Shown here: positions 54,266 to 63,258 of the stretch, one piece after another
Position numbering within the stretch: position 1 is the stretch's first letter
Layout: each line of letters starts with the position of its first letter
DNA from: Pseudoalteromonas sp. Scap06
GTDB taxonomy: Bacteria; Pseudomonadota; Gammaproteobacteria; Enterobacterales; Alteromonadaceae
Reading direction: 5' to 3'
DNA length: 64,000 nucleotides
Assembly (NCBI RefSeq): GCF_013394165.1
Contig: NZ_CP041331.1
Location: forward strand, 124,001 to 188,000
Program-made: the position numbers and the translations under genes
The notes under the pieces: model-generated
Databases searched by the model: none
What the model was told of the DNA's origin: nothing
The model's input: only the letters and a program-made list of their open reading frames with translations

Positions 54266-55834
54266 ATGAGTGAGTATATTATTTCGTTGTTAATGCTAAT
54301 AATGCCTTTAAGCACATTTATAGCAGCCTGGTTAATTGGCCAACGATCGCGCGCTTCAAATGGTCATGTACTGTTTAAAGTAATGATGTTTAATAGCCTT
54401 GCATTTATAACAGCTATTACGCTTCATCAAATTTATGCTTTTGATTTACTCAGTTTCTTATCGCTGACCATGACCCGAATTATTATGCTGGGGCTTATAT
54501 TATTTATCACGCTGATATTGATTCGCTTTTGTAGGCACTATATGCAAGGTGAGCCACGCGTAAACTACTTTTGGCGATGGCTATTACTAACCATCACAGC
54601 CGTATTAGTTGTGGTTATGAGCAACCACTTAGCGCTATTTTGGCTAGGTTGGGTGGCGATAAGTTTAGCACTGCATAAACTTTTAATGTTTTACCCTGAG
54701 CGCCCACGAGCGGTGCTTGCCGCCCATAAAAAATTTATTGTGGCACGTGTTGCCGAATCCTTATTACTAATTGCATTTGGTATTTTGTGGTTCACTCACA
54801 ATAGCCTGTACATAAGTGATATAACCGCCTTTTATCACACCACCACACAACCACTGTCTTTTGCAGAGCAAGTTGCCGCTTTTTTAATTGCCTGTGCAGC
54901 CTTAATAAAATGTGCTCAACTTCCAATACACGGTTGGCTAATTAAAGTGGTTGAAGTACCGACACCGGTGAGCGCGTTATTACATGCGGGAGTCATTAAT
55001 TTAGGTGGCTTTTTATTAATTTTATTTGCTCCTTTGTTTATTCAAGCTAGCGCAGCCCAATGGTTAATTTTAATTGTTGCAGGTTTAACTACGGTGATCA
55101 GCGCATTAATAATGACCACTCGAATAAGCGTTAAAGTTCGGCTTGCCTGGTCTACCAGTGCGCAAATGGGGTTAATGCTGGTAGAGTGTGCGCTGGGGTT
55201 ATTTGAGCTGGCTTTACTTCACCTTGTTACCCACTCAACTTATAAAGCTTTCGCATTTTTAAACTCAGGTAACGGCGTAAATGAAGATCTGATCCGTCGC
55301 CATATGCCAAAACAATCACCAGTATGCTTTGACTGGTTAGCCGGTGCGCTTATTTCAATAATAATCGTTGGTGCAGCATGGTTTATCAGCTCTTATCAGG
55401 GAGCGGTAAGTATTTGGTTGCTTTTAGCATCAGCGTTAACCATTTTGCTTGCAAATCAGCATGGTACAGCTACGGCTAAAACACGCAGTAAAAAACTGTT
55501 AATTGCACTATTAGTGGTCTTTAGCTATGTAGCGGCTAAAAATATCTTTGCGTTTGCACTTCCCCTTGAGCAGTGGCGCGAACCTGCATTTAGCCTGGCC
55601 GACAGTTGGGTAATAGCCCTTATTTTAACCCTAATGATAGCAAGCTACTGTTTGCGCTATCAATCTTGGCGCCCTCAGGTTAAATCACTGTCTACTTTAT
55701 TATTTGCAGGCTTGTATTTAGATGAGTGGTTTACACGATTAACACTAAAAATATGGCCGATAAATTTGCCTAATAATGGCCACACTGATTTAAAAAATCA
55801 TGCCGTTGGGATCACTATTGAGGAATCAAAATGA
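54266..55834 (+). CDS. dabB: DabB, membrane proton-channel subunit of the DAB inorganic-carbon pump
   Basis: This is a 522-aa polytopic protein of the NuoL/Mrp antiporter family with about 13 hydrophobic segments. The family core includes HLALFWLGWVAISLALHKLL, KKFIVARVAESLLLIAFGIL, the helix with CAALIKCAQLPIHGWLIKVV and the VPTPVSALLHAGVINLGGF proton-path helix. DabB couples ion flow to vectorial CO2 hydration by DabA. AAGGAG lies 7 nt before the ATG, and the stop overlaps the dabA start (ATGA). The position next to dabA separates it from true Complex I genes. Confidence 0.9.
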   Translation: MSEYIISLLMLIMPLSTFIAAWLIGQRSRASNGHVLFKVMMFNSLAFITAITLHQIYAFDLLSFLSLTMTRIIMLGLILFITLILIRFCRHYMQGEPRVNYFWRWLLLTITAVLVVVMSNHLALFWLGWVAISLALHKLLMFYPERPRAVLAAHKKFIVARVAESLLLIAFGILWFTHNSLYISDITAFYHTTTQPLSFAEQVAAFLIACAALIKCAQLPIHGWLIKVVEVPTPVSALLHAGVINLGGFLLILFAPLFIQASAAQWLILIVAGLTTVISALIMTTRISVKVRLAWSTSAQMGLMLVECALGLFELALLHLVTHSTYKAFAFLNSGNGVNEDLIRRHMPKQSPVCFDWLAGALISIIIVGAAWFISSYQGAVSIWLLLASALTILLANQHGTATAKTRSKKLLIALLVVFSYVAAKNIFAFALPLEQWREPAFSLADSWVIALILTLMIASYCLRYQSWRPQVKSLSTLLFAGLYLDEWFTRLTLKIWPINLPNNGHTDLKNHAVGITIEESK

Positions 55835-58257
55835 GCACTCTAACGCCTTCAGATAATAGAGCACTCTCGCTAAGCGACAGTCAAAAGAGCCTACTTGATA
55901 AAGTATGCGGTTACATAGCACCAAACTGGCCGTTAGATCAGATGATTGCAGTTAACCCATTTTGGGAAATGCGCCATATGCCAATTGAAGATGTAAGCGC
56001 ACGACTGGATACCTTATGTAATGCCAACATGCTAATGCCTAAAGATTTTTATCTGCAAAAATATAACACCAGCATGATTACCGACAAACACTTAGCCGAT
56101 GCCGCAACGCTACTTAATAGTGACTTTAATAAAGAGCAACTATTACAAGCGCTTAAGATTGATGTGCCATTAGTAGACTGGCACAACATTGCTGATTTAC
56201 TCGACCAGCAACGTAATAAGCATAAAATGGCTTGGCATGATGAAATTACTCATCAGTTAAGTCAGTTTTGTGCTGCGCATTATCAACAACTCGGTCCCAT
56301 GCTGCATCGTAATGATACTCAAGCCCCATCTGAATTATATCGCCATTGGCTAACTGTTATTCAAGCGGATAAAGGCATTAGCATTGTTATGGATGAACGG
56401 CATTTAAATGGCTATTTTAAGCGATTACCCACATCCGCAGATGAACTGATTGCACTGACCCTTAAAACGCTTAACATAGATAATGATTCGTTAGAGTTAT
56501 ACGCTCACTCATTGCTTTTAGATATTAACGGTTGGGCATCTTGGCTTGCGTATCTGCGATTTCAAGGTCAGCTTTACGACACGCCAACAAATGAGATGAA
56601 GCAACTTCTGGCCATGCGCATGGCATGGGACTTAGTGATTTGGCAGTACCTAGCCAATCACGATAGTGCTACATTTAAACAACTACAAAGTCAGTGGCAA
56701 CAAGAAAAAGCGCTTGTCGTTGAGCGCTTACATGCACATAAACTAGCACAAAAACCATTATGGGTGTGGGCAAAAGCGCTAGAACTAAGTTTTCAATATC
56801 CACTTAATGATGCGCTGCAAACCGCGACTAAAGCCCCCGTGAAAAACGCTCAATTACAAGCGGTGTTTTGTATTGATGTTCGCTCGGAAGTGATTCGCCG
56901 TGCGCTAGAGTCTCAAAGTCAACATATTGAAACTTTTGGCTTTGCTGGTTTTTTTGGTTTACCTCTGGAATATCAAGAAAATGGCAGTGCTATTACTCGC
57001 CCACAGCTCCCTGGGCTACTTAAACCGGCTATACATGCCACGCAAACTCACAAAGACGCGACACTTGAAGCATCACGCCAAAATAGTGCCACATGGCAAA
57101 GCTGGTCAAAATCGGCCCCTTCATCGTTTTCTATGGTTGAGTCATCAGGTTGGCTATACGCATTTAAACTAATAAAAAATACCTTTTTATCTAAAGGCGA
57201 TGCTAAAAAGTGCACCCCAACTGACTGGCAATTAACACAAAACCAGCAGCAACTGACCCTAAAAGACAAAACCGATTTAGCCCAAAAAGTGCTTACTACT
57301 TTAGGTATAAAAGCGTTGGCACCACAGGTGATGTTAGTGGGTCATGCTAGCCATACAACCAATAACTTACACAGTGCTGGCCTAGATTGCGGCGCCTGTG
57401 GCGGGCAAAGTGGTGAAGTGAATGTGCGAGTGCTCGCAAGCCTACTTAACGATATTCAAGTACGTCAAGCGCTTAAAACTCGGGGACTCACACTGTCAGA
57501 AAACACCCAGTTTATTGCAGCCATTCATAATACAACCACAGATGTGATCACCACCTATGATGCTCAACTGGATGATAATCTAAAAAAATGGCTCAGTGTG
57601 GCAACACAAACAGCTCAGCGCGAACGCTTAGTTAATATAGAGCCAAAGCTGATTGATAAATCAGCGGATGAAATTAATCACGCTTATCATCAACGCGCCC
57701 GCGATTGGTCGCAGGTGCGGCCTGAATGGGGACTTGCAAATAATGCCGCCTTTATTGTCGCGCCGCGCTCATGGACGCGAAGTATTAACTTACAGGGGCG
57801 CTGTTTTTTACACGATTATGATTGGGAAAGCGATAACGACTTTGCAATATTAGAGCTTATTATGACTGCGCCTATGATAGTCACCCATTGGATCAATAGC
57901 CAATATAATGCCTCGGTTAACGACAATCACAAATACGGCAGTGGTAATAAAATACTTCATAATGCGGTGGGCGGTAACATAGGCTTATTTGAAGGTAATG
58001 GCGGCGACCTGCGCATAGGCTTGGCCATACAATCGCTACACAATGGCGATAAATGGATGCACGAACCTATTCGCCTCAATGTATATATTGCTGCGCCACA
58101 ATCAGCAATCGCAGCAATTTATAACAAGCATACGATGGTGAAGGAACTAATTGATAACCATTGGCTAACACTCATTCGTTGGGGCGATGACAACACCTTA
58201 GAGCGCTTTGAAAACGGGTACTTCACTACAGTTGCCCCCTCCACAGAGCGAGCATGA
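55831..58257 (+). CDS. dabA: DabA (DUF2309/UPF0753), zinc subunit of the DAB inorganic-carbon pump
   Basis: This is an 808-aa protein. Early PNWPLDQMIAVNPFWEMRHM is the family N-terminus. The carbonic-anhydrase-like zinc ligands are in QAVFCIDVRSEVIRRALE (Cys and Asp near residue 347) and in VGHASHTTNNLHSAGLDCGACGG (His near 506, Cys near 520). The ETFGFAGFFGLPLEYQ and NAVGGNIGLFEGNGGDLR segments are also typical. DabA with DabB takes up CO2 and traps it as bicarbonate using the proton or ion gradient. The start overlaps the dabB stop by 4 nt. Confidence 0.93.
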   Translation: MSTLTPSDNRALSLSDSQKSLLDKVCGYIAPNWPLDQMIAVNPFWEMRHMPIEDVSARLDTLCNANMLMPKDFYLQKYNTSMITDKHLADAATLLNSDFNKEQLLQALKIDVPLVDWHNIADLLDQQRNKHKMAWHDEITHQLSQFCAAHYQQLGPMLHRNDTQAPSELYRHWLTVIQADKGISIVMDERHLNGYFKRLPTSADELIALTLKTLNIDNDSLELYAHSLLLDINGWASWLAYLRFQGQLYDTPTNEMKQLLAMRMAWDLVIWQYLANHDSATFKQLQSQWQQEKALVVERLHAHKLAQKPLWVWAKALELSFQYPLNDALQTATKAPVKNAQLQAVFCIDVRSEVIRRALESQSQHIETFGFAGFFGLPLEYQENGSAITRPQLPGLLKPAIHATQTHKDATLEASRQNSATWQSWSKSAPSSFSMVESSGWLYAFKLIKNTFLSKGDAKKCTPTDWQLTQNQQQLTLKDKTDLAQKVLTTLGIKALAPQVMLVGHASHTTNNLHSAGLDCGACGGQSGEVNVRVLASLLNDIQVRQALKTRGLTLSENTQFIAAIHNTTTDVITTYDAQLDDNLKKWLSVATQTAQRERLVNIEPKLIDKSADEINHAYHQRARDWSQVRPEWGLANNAAFIVAPRSWTRSINLQGRCFLHDYDWESDNDFAILELIMTAPMIVTHWINSQYNASVNDNHKYGSGNKILHNAVGGNIGLFEGNGGDLRIGLAIQSLHNGDKWMHEPIRLNVYIAAPQSAIAAIYNKHTMVKELIDNHWLTLIRWGDDNTLERFENGYFTTVAPSTERA

Positions 58258-58260
58258 TCA

Positions 58261-59058
58261 ATGTTAAACGCTGTCATTGCCACTAAACATAAAAAGGCAC
58301 CTTTGATCGCTCCCGCATTGAAGCCACTTGGCTATAATGTGGTAACAACCAGTCTATTTGATACCGATACGCTTGGGATGTTTACTAATGAAGTGCAGCG
58401 TGATTGCAGTGCCCAAACAGCAGCACTAATAAAAGCTCAACAAGCGTGTGAACTCACTGGCGAGCAATGTGGGCTTGGTAGTGAAGGCAGCTTTGGAGGT
58501 GGCCCATACCCTGGGTTAATGAACTGGGATGAAGAAGTAATTTGTTTTTACGATAAACACACAGACATCGCTATTTATGGACATGCAGGCGGGCCATTTT
58601 CACCCAGCAGCTTAACCATTAACAGCGAGACTAATGTTGAATCAATCACGGTCGCATGCCAGCGCTTTAAAGAGCAGCACTGGATACTTGATGACACTCA
58701 AACACTTTTTAAAGGGCTAAGCTTTGAAGGCTTGGTTGCTTTATTTAAAGAAAAAGTGCCCAAAGCCGGCATAATCACGCCTGATTTAAGAGCTATGTAT
58801 AGTGGGCAACGCCAAGCTATTATTCGCCTCGCTGCCGAGGACTTAGCAAGGCGGTTGGCATCAAAATGTCCACAATGCCAGTGTGCTAACTTTGTTGCCA
58901 AACAACTCACTAAAGGCTTACCCTGTGAACTGTGTAACATGCCCACACAACAAGTAAAATCAACAACCTCTTTGTGTGATAGCTGCGGCTATAACCATAT
59001 TGAAGCGAATGAAAAACACGTTGCCGATGCAACATATTGCCAGTTTTGTAATCCTTAA
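58261..59058 (+). CDS. DUF6671-like protein with C-terminal zinc ribbons, in the dab operon
   Basis: This 265-aa protein starts 3 nt after dabA, so it is cotranscribed with it. The N-terminal two thirds (VIATKHKKAPLIAPALKPLG; TLGMFTNEVQRDCSAQ; GSEGSFGGGPYPGLM) resemble DUF6671 proteins as I recall them. The last 60 residues carry four CxxC pairs (CPQCQC, CELC, CDSCGY, CQFC), enough for two zinc ribbons. No signal peptide or membrane helix. Function unknown; its place suggests a possible accessory role for the carbon pump. Confidence 0.7.
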   Translation: MLNAVIATKHKKAPLIAPALKPLGYNVVTTSLFDTDTLGMFTNEVQRDCSAQTAALIKAQQACELTGEQCGLGSEGSFGGGPYPGLMNWDEEVICFYDKHTDIAIYGHAGGPFSPSSLTINSETNVESITVACQRFKEQHWILDDTQTLFKGLSFEGLVALFKEKVPKAGIITPDLRAMYSGQRQAIIRLAAEDLARRLASKCPQCQCANFVAKQLTKGLPCELCNMPTQQVKSTTSLCDSCGYNHIEANEKHVADATYCQFCNP

Positions 59059-59066
59059 GAGTTATT

Positions 59067-60065
59067 ATGACATCAATACAACCGACTCAATTATTAAATA
59101 CTGAAGAGCGTATTAACCAAGCCGTAGCACTATTAAAAGCCGGCGAATGCGTTGCCTTACCCACAGAAACCGTTTATGGCTTAGCCGCAGATGCGACTAA
59201 TAGTGATGCTGTAGCGAAAATATTTACCGCGAAAGGACGTCCAACAAATCACCCGCTCATTGTGCATATTCCCAATCAGTCGCATGTGCACCACTGGGCA
59301 AAAAATGTAAATAAGGCGGCCATCACGCTTGCTGATGCATTTTGGCCCGGCCCACTCACCCTAATTTTAAATGCTAAAGATGATTTAAACAGTCCGGTAA
59401 CAGGCGGCTTGCCCACCATTGGACTTCGCGTGCCTGCGCATCCTGAGTTTTTAGCGGTACTAAAACAATTAAATACTGGTCTTGCAGCTCCCTCTGCTAA
59501 TCGATACAAGCAGTTGAGCCCAATCAACGCAGCTCATGTTATGCGCGATTTGAATGGTCGAATTAGTGCGGTATTACAAGGAGGTGAATGTAATGTAGGT
59601 ATTGAATCGACCATTGTCGATGCCAGCTCAGAGCAGTTACGCATATTACGCCCAGGACCAATTTCAGCATCTGATATTTTGCAAAAAACTGGACTGCATG
59701 TCAGCACGCCACATTCACATAACGAAGTGGTACCGGGTAATGTAAAAGCGCATTATCAGCCTCATGCACCAGCCATGTTGGCTAATACTGAAGATTTCGC
59801 TAAAATTTTGAGTGAAAACTCTCAGAGTAAAAGTCACTATTTAATCTATTCTACTCAATTGCAACAGCAATTATTAGCGGGCGACATTCCATCAGAGCGT
59901 ATTACTAAGCTCAGTAGTTGCCCTATTGAATACGCTAAAAATATGTATAAAGCACTGCATCTTATTGATGAGACGACCCCATTAACTATTTATATCGAAA
60001 AGCCGCCAATAAGCAGTGAGTGGGCTGCAGTGAATGATCGCCTTAGTCGCGCGGCTACTAGTTAG
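59067..60065 (+). CDS. Sua5-type L-threonylcarbamoyladenylate synthase
   Basis: This is a 332-aa enzyme of the first step of tRNA t6A37 synthesis. It makes threonylcarbamoyl-AMP from Thr, bicarbonate and ATP. The YrdC domain (about residues 15-200) shows ECVALPTETVYGLAADA, FTAKGRPTNHPLIVHI, AFWPGPLTLIL and GLAAPSANRYKQLSP. A C-terminal Sua5 domain follows (GNVKAHYQPHAPAML), making this the long Sua5 form, not the short TsaC. It follows the DUF6671-like gene by 8 nt. Its need for bicarbonate is a possible link to the dab genes. The stop overlaps that of the next, convergent gene by 8 nt. Confidence 0.9.
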   Translation: MTSIQPTQLLNTEERINQAVALLKAGECVALPTETVYGLAADATNSDAVAKIFTAKGRPTNHPLIVHIPNQSHVHHWAKNVNKAAITLADAFWPGPLTLILNAKDDLNSPVTGGLPTIGLRVPAHPEFLAVLKQLNTGLAAPSANRYKQLSPINAAHVMRDLNGRISAVLQGGECNVGIESTIVDASSEQLRILRPGPISASDILQKTGLHVSTPHSHNEVVPGNVKAHYQPHAPAMLANTEDFAKILSENSQSKSHYLIYSTQLQQQLLAGDIPSERITKLSSCPIEYAKNMYKALHLIDETTPLTIYIEKPPISSEWAAVNDRLSRAATS

Positions 60066-62313
60066 CTTGCAGGTATTCAATTACAGAGGTCGCGTTCACA
60101 GGTTTGTAAAAGTAATACCCCTGAAAACGTTTACAGCCAATATCCACTAACATATCAAATTGTGCCTGCTCTTCCACGCCTTCAGCGATAACACTTATGT
60201 TATGGCTGAAGGCAATGGCAATAATACTTTGCACCATGCTGATAGACTTAGGATCTATTAAAATATCATCTACAAAGCTTTTATCTATTTTAAGTTCATC
60301 TATGGGCAGGCGTCTTAATAAACTTAGTGATGAATAGCCTGTACCAAAATCATCCATCGAGAAACGTATTCCACGCGATTTTAAGCTCAGTATAGTTTCA
60401 ATCACATGCTCAAGGTTATCCATAAACAGTGACTCTGTAATTTCTAAAATGATACTGTGCGGAGCAACATTGTGCGCCTCTATACTTTGCAATAATTTAG
60501 GAATAAAAGCACTGCTTTGAAATTGCATCACAGAAATGTTAATTGCTAGTTCAAGAGGCGTATCGCTATGTTGTTGCATCGTTGCAAATTCACTAATAGA
60601 GCGCGCTAAAACAAAGTCACCGATTTTAAAAATTAAATCACTTTGCTCCGCAATAGCAATAAACTCAGCAGGTGAAACCATACCCAACTCGCTATCATGC
60701 CAACGAATTAGTGCTTCCATAGCATGAATTTTACCCTGCTCATTTACTTGGCACTGATAGGCCATAGAGAATGATTGCTCACTTAGCGCTACATTTAACC
60801 GCTCTTCTACTTTTAAACGGCGTAAATAAGCTTGTTTTATACCTGCATGGTAATGGCACAACCACTGTCCTGTATCTTTCGCCCATTGATTAGCCAAATG
60901 TGCGCTGCGCACTAGTTTACTTTTGGTTATGCCATGCTCTGGGTAGTTGGCCACACCAACACTCATATTTAAAGGACGTTCGGTATTTTTGGTTTCATAT
61001 TGTTCAATAGAGGATGCTAATATTTGTTCAAAAGTGTGCCTATTTTGCTCATCCGATAAATGCGGCGTAATAATGCAAAACTCATTGCCACTGTTTCTAA
61101 AAACCAAATATGGAGCTGCGAATGTCGCTTGCAACATTGCGGCATAGGCTTTAATTGCCTTATCGCCATACTCCATACCAAAGCGATTATTCATCGAGCG
61201 TAAATTGGTAATGTTTATAATTGCCAAGCTAAACGATGTCCCTTTTTTTGCTTCAAAGCTATCACGCAGTGCTTTTCGATTAGGTAACTTAGTTAAATCA
61301 TCATTACGAGAAAGGTAAAACAGTTCATCAATCCGTTTTTGCTCAGCACGAGCAATAAACCTAAAACCAAAATATAAGAGCGTACAAATCAGTAAATAAA
61401 TGAAAGAATACCAACAGACCTTCCAATAAAATACACTTTTTATTGGCTGCATCGCTCTGTTTGAAAGTGTCCATAACTGATAGCGATTATCAAATTTTGC
61501 AGATGTGATATAAGGTTTGCCTTGAATATCAATAATAAGGCTAAATACTTCTTCAGAAGATTTAAGTGCTTGCTTTGTTTTACCCAGCTGTTTTACTAAC
61601 TCAGCATCTAGAAGGCCAAAAAATTGCTTAGCTTGTGTACGTGTATAACTAGCAATATCAGCGCTTTTGTTTGAGCTATATTGAATGTAGCCATCTAACT
61701 CTCTAATAATTAATAAATAATCATCTTGAGTGCTGCTTAAAATATTTAAATATTTGTCACCATTTGAAATAGCCATTCCAGACGTCATCACTGCAATAAC
61801 TTCTGCGTTTTCGTTTCTTAGCGACTTTCGGATCGGAATTATCCACTCTTGAAGTGTTTCATTATAGTACGTTTTGCCTAATATCATTTTATTAGACTTT
61901 AAAGTACGAGCAAAGTTGTCACGTGTTCTTTCATTTTCTTTAAGGTTAACTATGGTAGAAGCATCTAAGTTTGAACTGAAATAGAGTATTTGACCATGCG
62001 TATTAAATAATCCAAAACCAGTTGAAACGAGGTTTTCTAACAAAATATTATTAAGGTTCTTTATGAGAGATGTATTTGTAGATGAGCTATTATTAGTAAC
62101 AATATCTCTGCCAATTAGATCCAGCATAAGCTCTTTATTTCTGAGGGTGCTTTTAAGTGCTTGCGCAGAAAACTCCACACGATTTTGGGAGCTTGTGCGG
62201 TATTCTTTTTCGATATTTCGCCATTCATAAGCCAACAAAACGCTTAATAGGACTAGACCGCCTAATAGCAAAAAACAAAAGAGTTTCCATAAATTATTTT
62301 TTATTAGTGCCAT
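60058..62313 (-). CDS. Membrane sensor GGDEF/EAL protein, likely a c-di-GMP phosphodiesterase
   Basis: This is a 751-aa protein. TM1 (LFCFLLLGGLVLLSVLLAY) is near residues 10-30, a periplasmic Cache-like sensor spans about 35-290, and TM2 (VCWYSFIYLLICTLLYFGF) is near 300. A GGDEF domain follows (RNDDLTKLPNRKALRDSF; signature degenerate as FRNSGNEFCII) and then an EAL domain (MEALIRWHD, ILEITESLFM, SMDDFGTGYSSLSLL). The EAL residues look intact while the cyclase signature is SGNEF, so degradation of c-di-GMP is the likely activity. The signal sensed is unknown. Confidence 0.88.
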   Translation of the reverse strand: MALIKNNLWKLFCFLLLGGLVLLSVLLAYEWRNIEKEYRTSSQNRVEFSAQALKSTLRNKELMLDLIGRDIVTNNSSSTNTSLIKNLNNILLENLVSTGFGLFNTHGQILYFSSNLDASTIVNLKENERTRDNFARTLKSNKMILGKTYYNETLQEWIIPIRKSLRNENAEVIAVMTSGMAISNGDKYLNILSSTQDDYLLIIRELDGYIQYSSNKSADIASYTRTQAKQFFGLLDAELVKQLGKTKQALKSSEEVFSLIIDIQGKPYITSAKFDNRYQLWTLSNRAMQPIKSVFYWKVCWYSFIYLLICTLLYFGFRFIARAEQKRIDELFYLSRNDDLTKLPNRKALRDSFEAKKGTSFSLAIINITNLRSMNNRFGMEYGDKAIKAYAAMLQATFAAPYLVFRNSGNEFCIITPHLSDEQNRHTFEQILASSIEQYETKNTERPLNMSVGVANYPEHGITKSKLVRSAHLANQWAKDTGQWLCHYHAGIKQAYLRRLKVEERLNVALSEQSFSMAYQCQVNEQGKIHAMEALIRWHDSELGMVSPAEFIAIAEQSDLIFKIGDFVLARSISEFATMQQHSDTPLELAINISVMQFQSSAFIPKLLQSIEAHNVAPHSIILEITESLFMDNLEHVIETILSLKSRGIRFSMDDFGTGYSSLSLLRRLPIDELKIDKSFVDDILIDPKSISMVQSIIAIAFSHNISVIAEGVEEQAQFDMLVDIGCKRFQGYYFYKPVNATSVIEYLQAN

Positions 62314-62736
62314 CTAATTTCTCACAACCCTTTTGGTAGTGTGTTATGTATTTGGGCCCTTAACTGCACTTTATGGCTAGCTTGGTTTTTTTTCAAGCTA
62401 TTTTGTTGCAAAATTGAAACAAACACAAAAAAGCACCCATTATTTAACAATAAAAAACTGGCGCAATTAACAAAAAATTCAGTAAGAGTATTGTTTTTTA
62501 TCGCTGAGGTAAGACGTTAATCCATTCTTAAATTGTATATACGTTTATCGCAGTGGTTATTGAGCGGCTATTATAATTTATTCCGTAAATATAATACTGA
62601 TTTAAAACAATACCTTTAGTTCAAAATTACAATTAAAACTAGCATTTGTATTAAGCGCTTTAGCTTAGTCATAATTATGCAACAATCATCAGCGATAATA
62701 GCTGCATTATTAGTCAATATAGTTTTATAAGCCCCC
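62314..62736. other. Intergenic stretch between divergent genes
   Basis: 423 bp, AT-rich, no ORF with a credible start on either strand. It presumably holds the promoters of the GGDEF/EAL gene and of the 161-aa ORF; none stands out enough to mark. Confidence 0.45.
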
Positions 62737-63222
62737 ATGAGTGAATCCATGGTGCAATTAACCTTTGCACTACCGTCATTTGAAGATCCTATCTCTGCGG
62801 CACTGAGCCACAGCATGGAATTTGAAACGCTGTCACAGCAGGCCAATAGCCAGCATCAAATTGCTTTGCAATGCGTTTTGCCTGAGGCTGCCCATGAAGG
62901 TGATATTATTTCACTTAGCGCAACGTTGCCAAACGCACGTGAAGCTCAGTACTACACAGAAAAAAAGCTCAGCCAACTTGATTTAGAGCAAGGACGAGTC
63001 ACGCTTAGGTTAAGTGAAATAGCGCACCGTCGTGGTTTTGTAATGCAAATGATTTTGCATGGTAAACACGGTACGTTAAAAAATAGCTTGCAGTTTGATA
63101 TGCACATTAACCAATTTGGTAATGGATATACTGTACCAATAAATACGATTACGCCGCCAAAGCCTCATCGCGTTCGTCAGTACCTTGCCAGTGTGGGAAC
63201 AGCTTTAATCTCACTTTTTTAG
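62737..63222 (+). CDS. Hypothetical protein, 161 aa
   Basis: An ORF of 161 codons reads like a real protein: MSESMVQLTFALPSFEDPIS at the start, then DIISLSATLPNAREAQYYTE, beta-like strands (GRVTLRLSEIAHRRGFVMQM) and a short hydrophobic end (YLASVGTALISLF). It has no signal peptide. The ribosome-binding site before ATG 62737 is poor; MVQLTF at 62749 is an alternative. It is convergent with anmK. I do not recognise the family. Confidence 0.6.
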   Translation: MSESMVQLTFALPSFEDPISAALSHSMEFETLSQQANSQHQIALQCVLPEAAHEGDIISLSATLPNAREAQYYTEKKLSQLDLEQGRVTLRLSEIAHRRGFVMQMILHGKHGTLKNSLQFDMHINQFGNGYTVPINTITPPKPHRVRQYLASVGTALISLF

Positions 63223-63258
63223 CTCTTGTTATAAACTTTTCCATTAAGCTTTAATTAG

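Noticed and set aside
54266..55834. Complex I subunit NuoL
   Set aside because: The protein belongs to the same superfamily, but it is short (522 aa), has no nuo neighbours and overlaps dabA, so DabB is the better call.
59067..60065. Short TsaC (YrdC)
   Set aside because: The protein has the extra C-terminal Sua5 domain and is 332 aa, longer than TsaC of about 190 aa.
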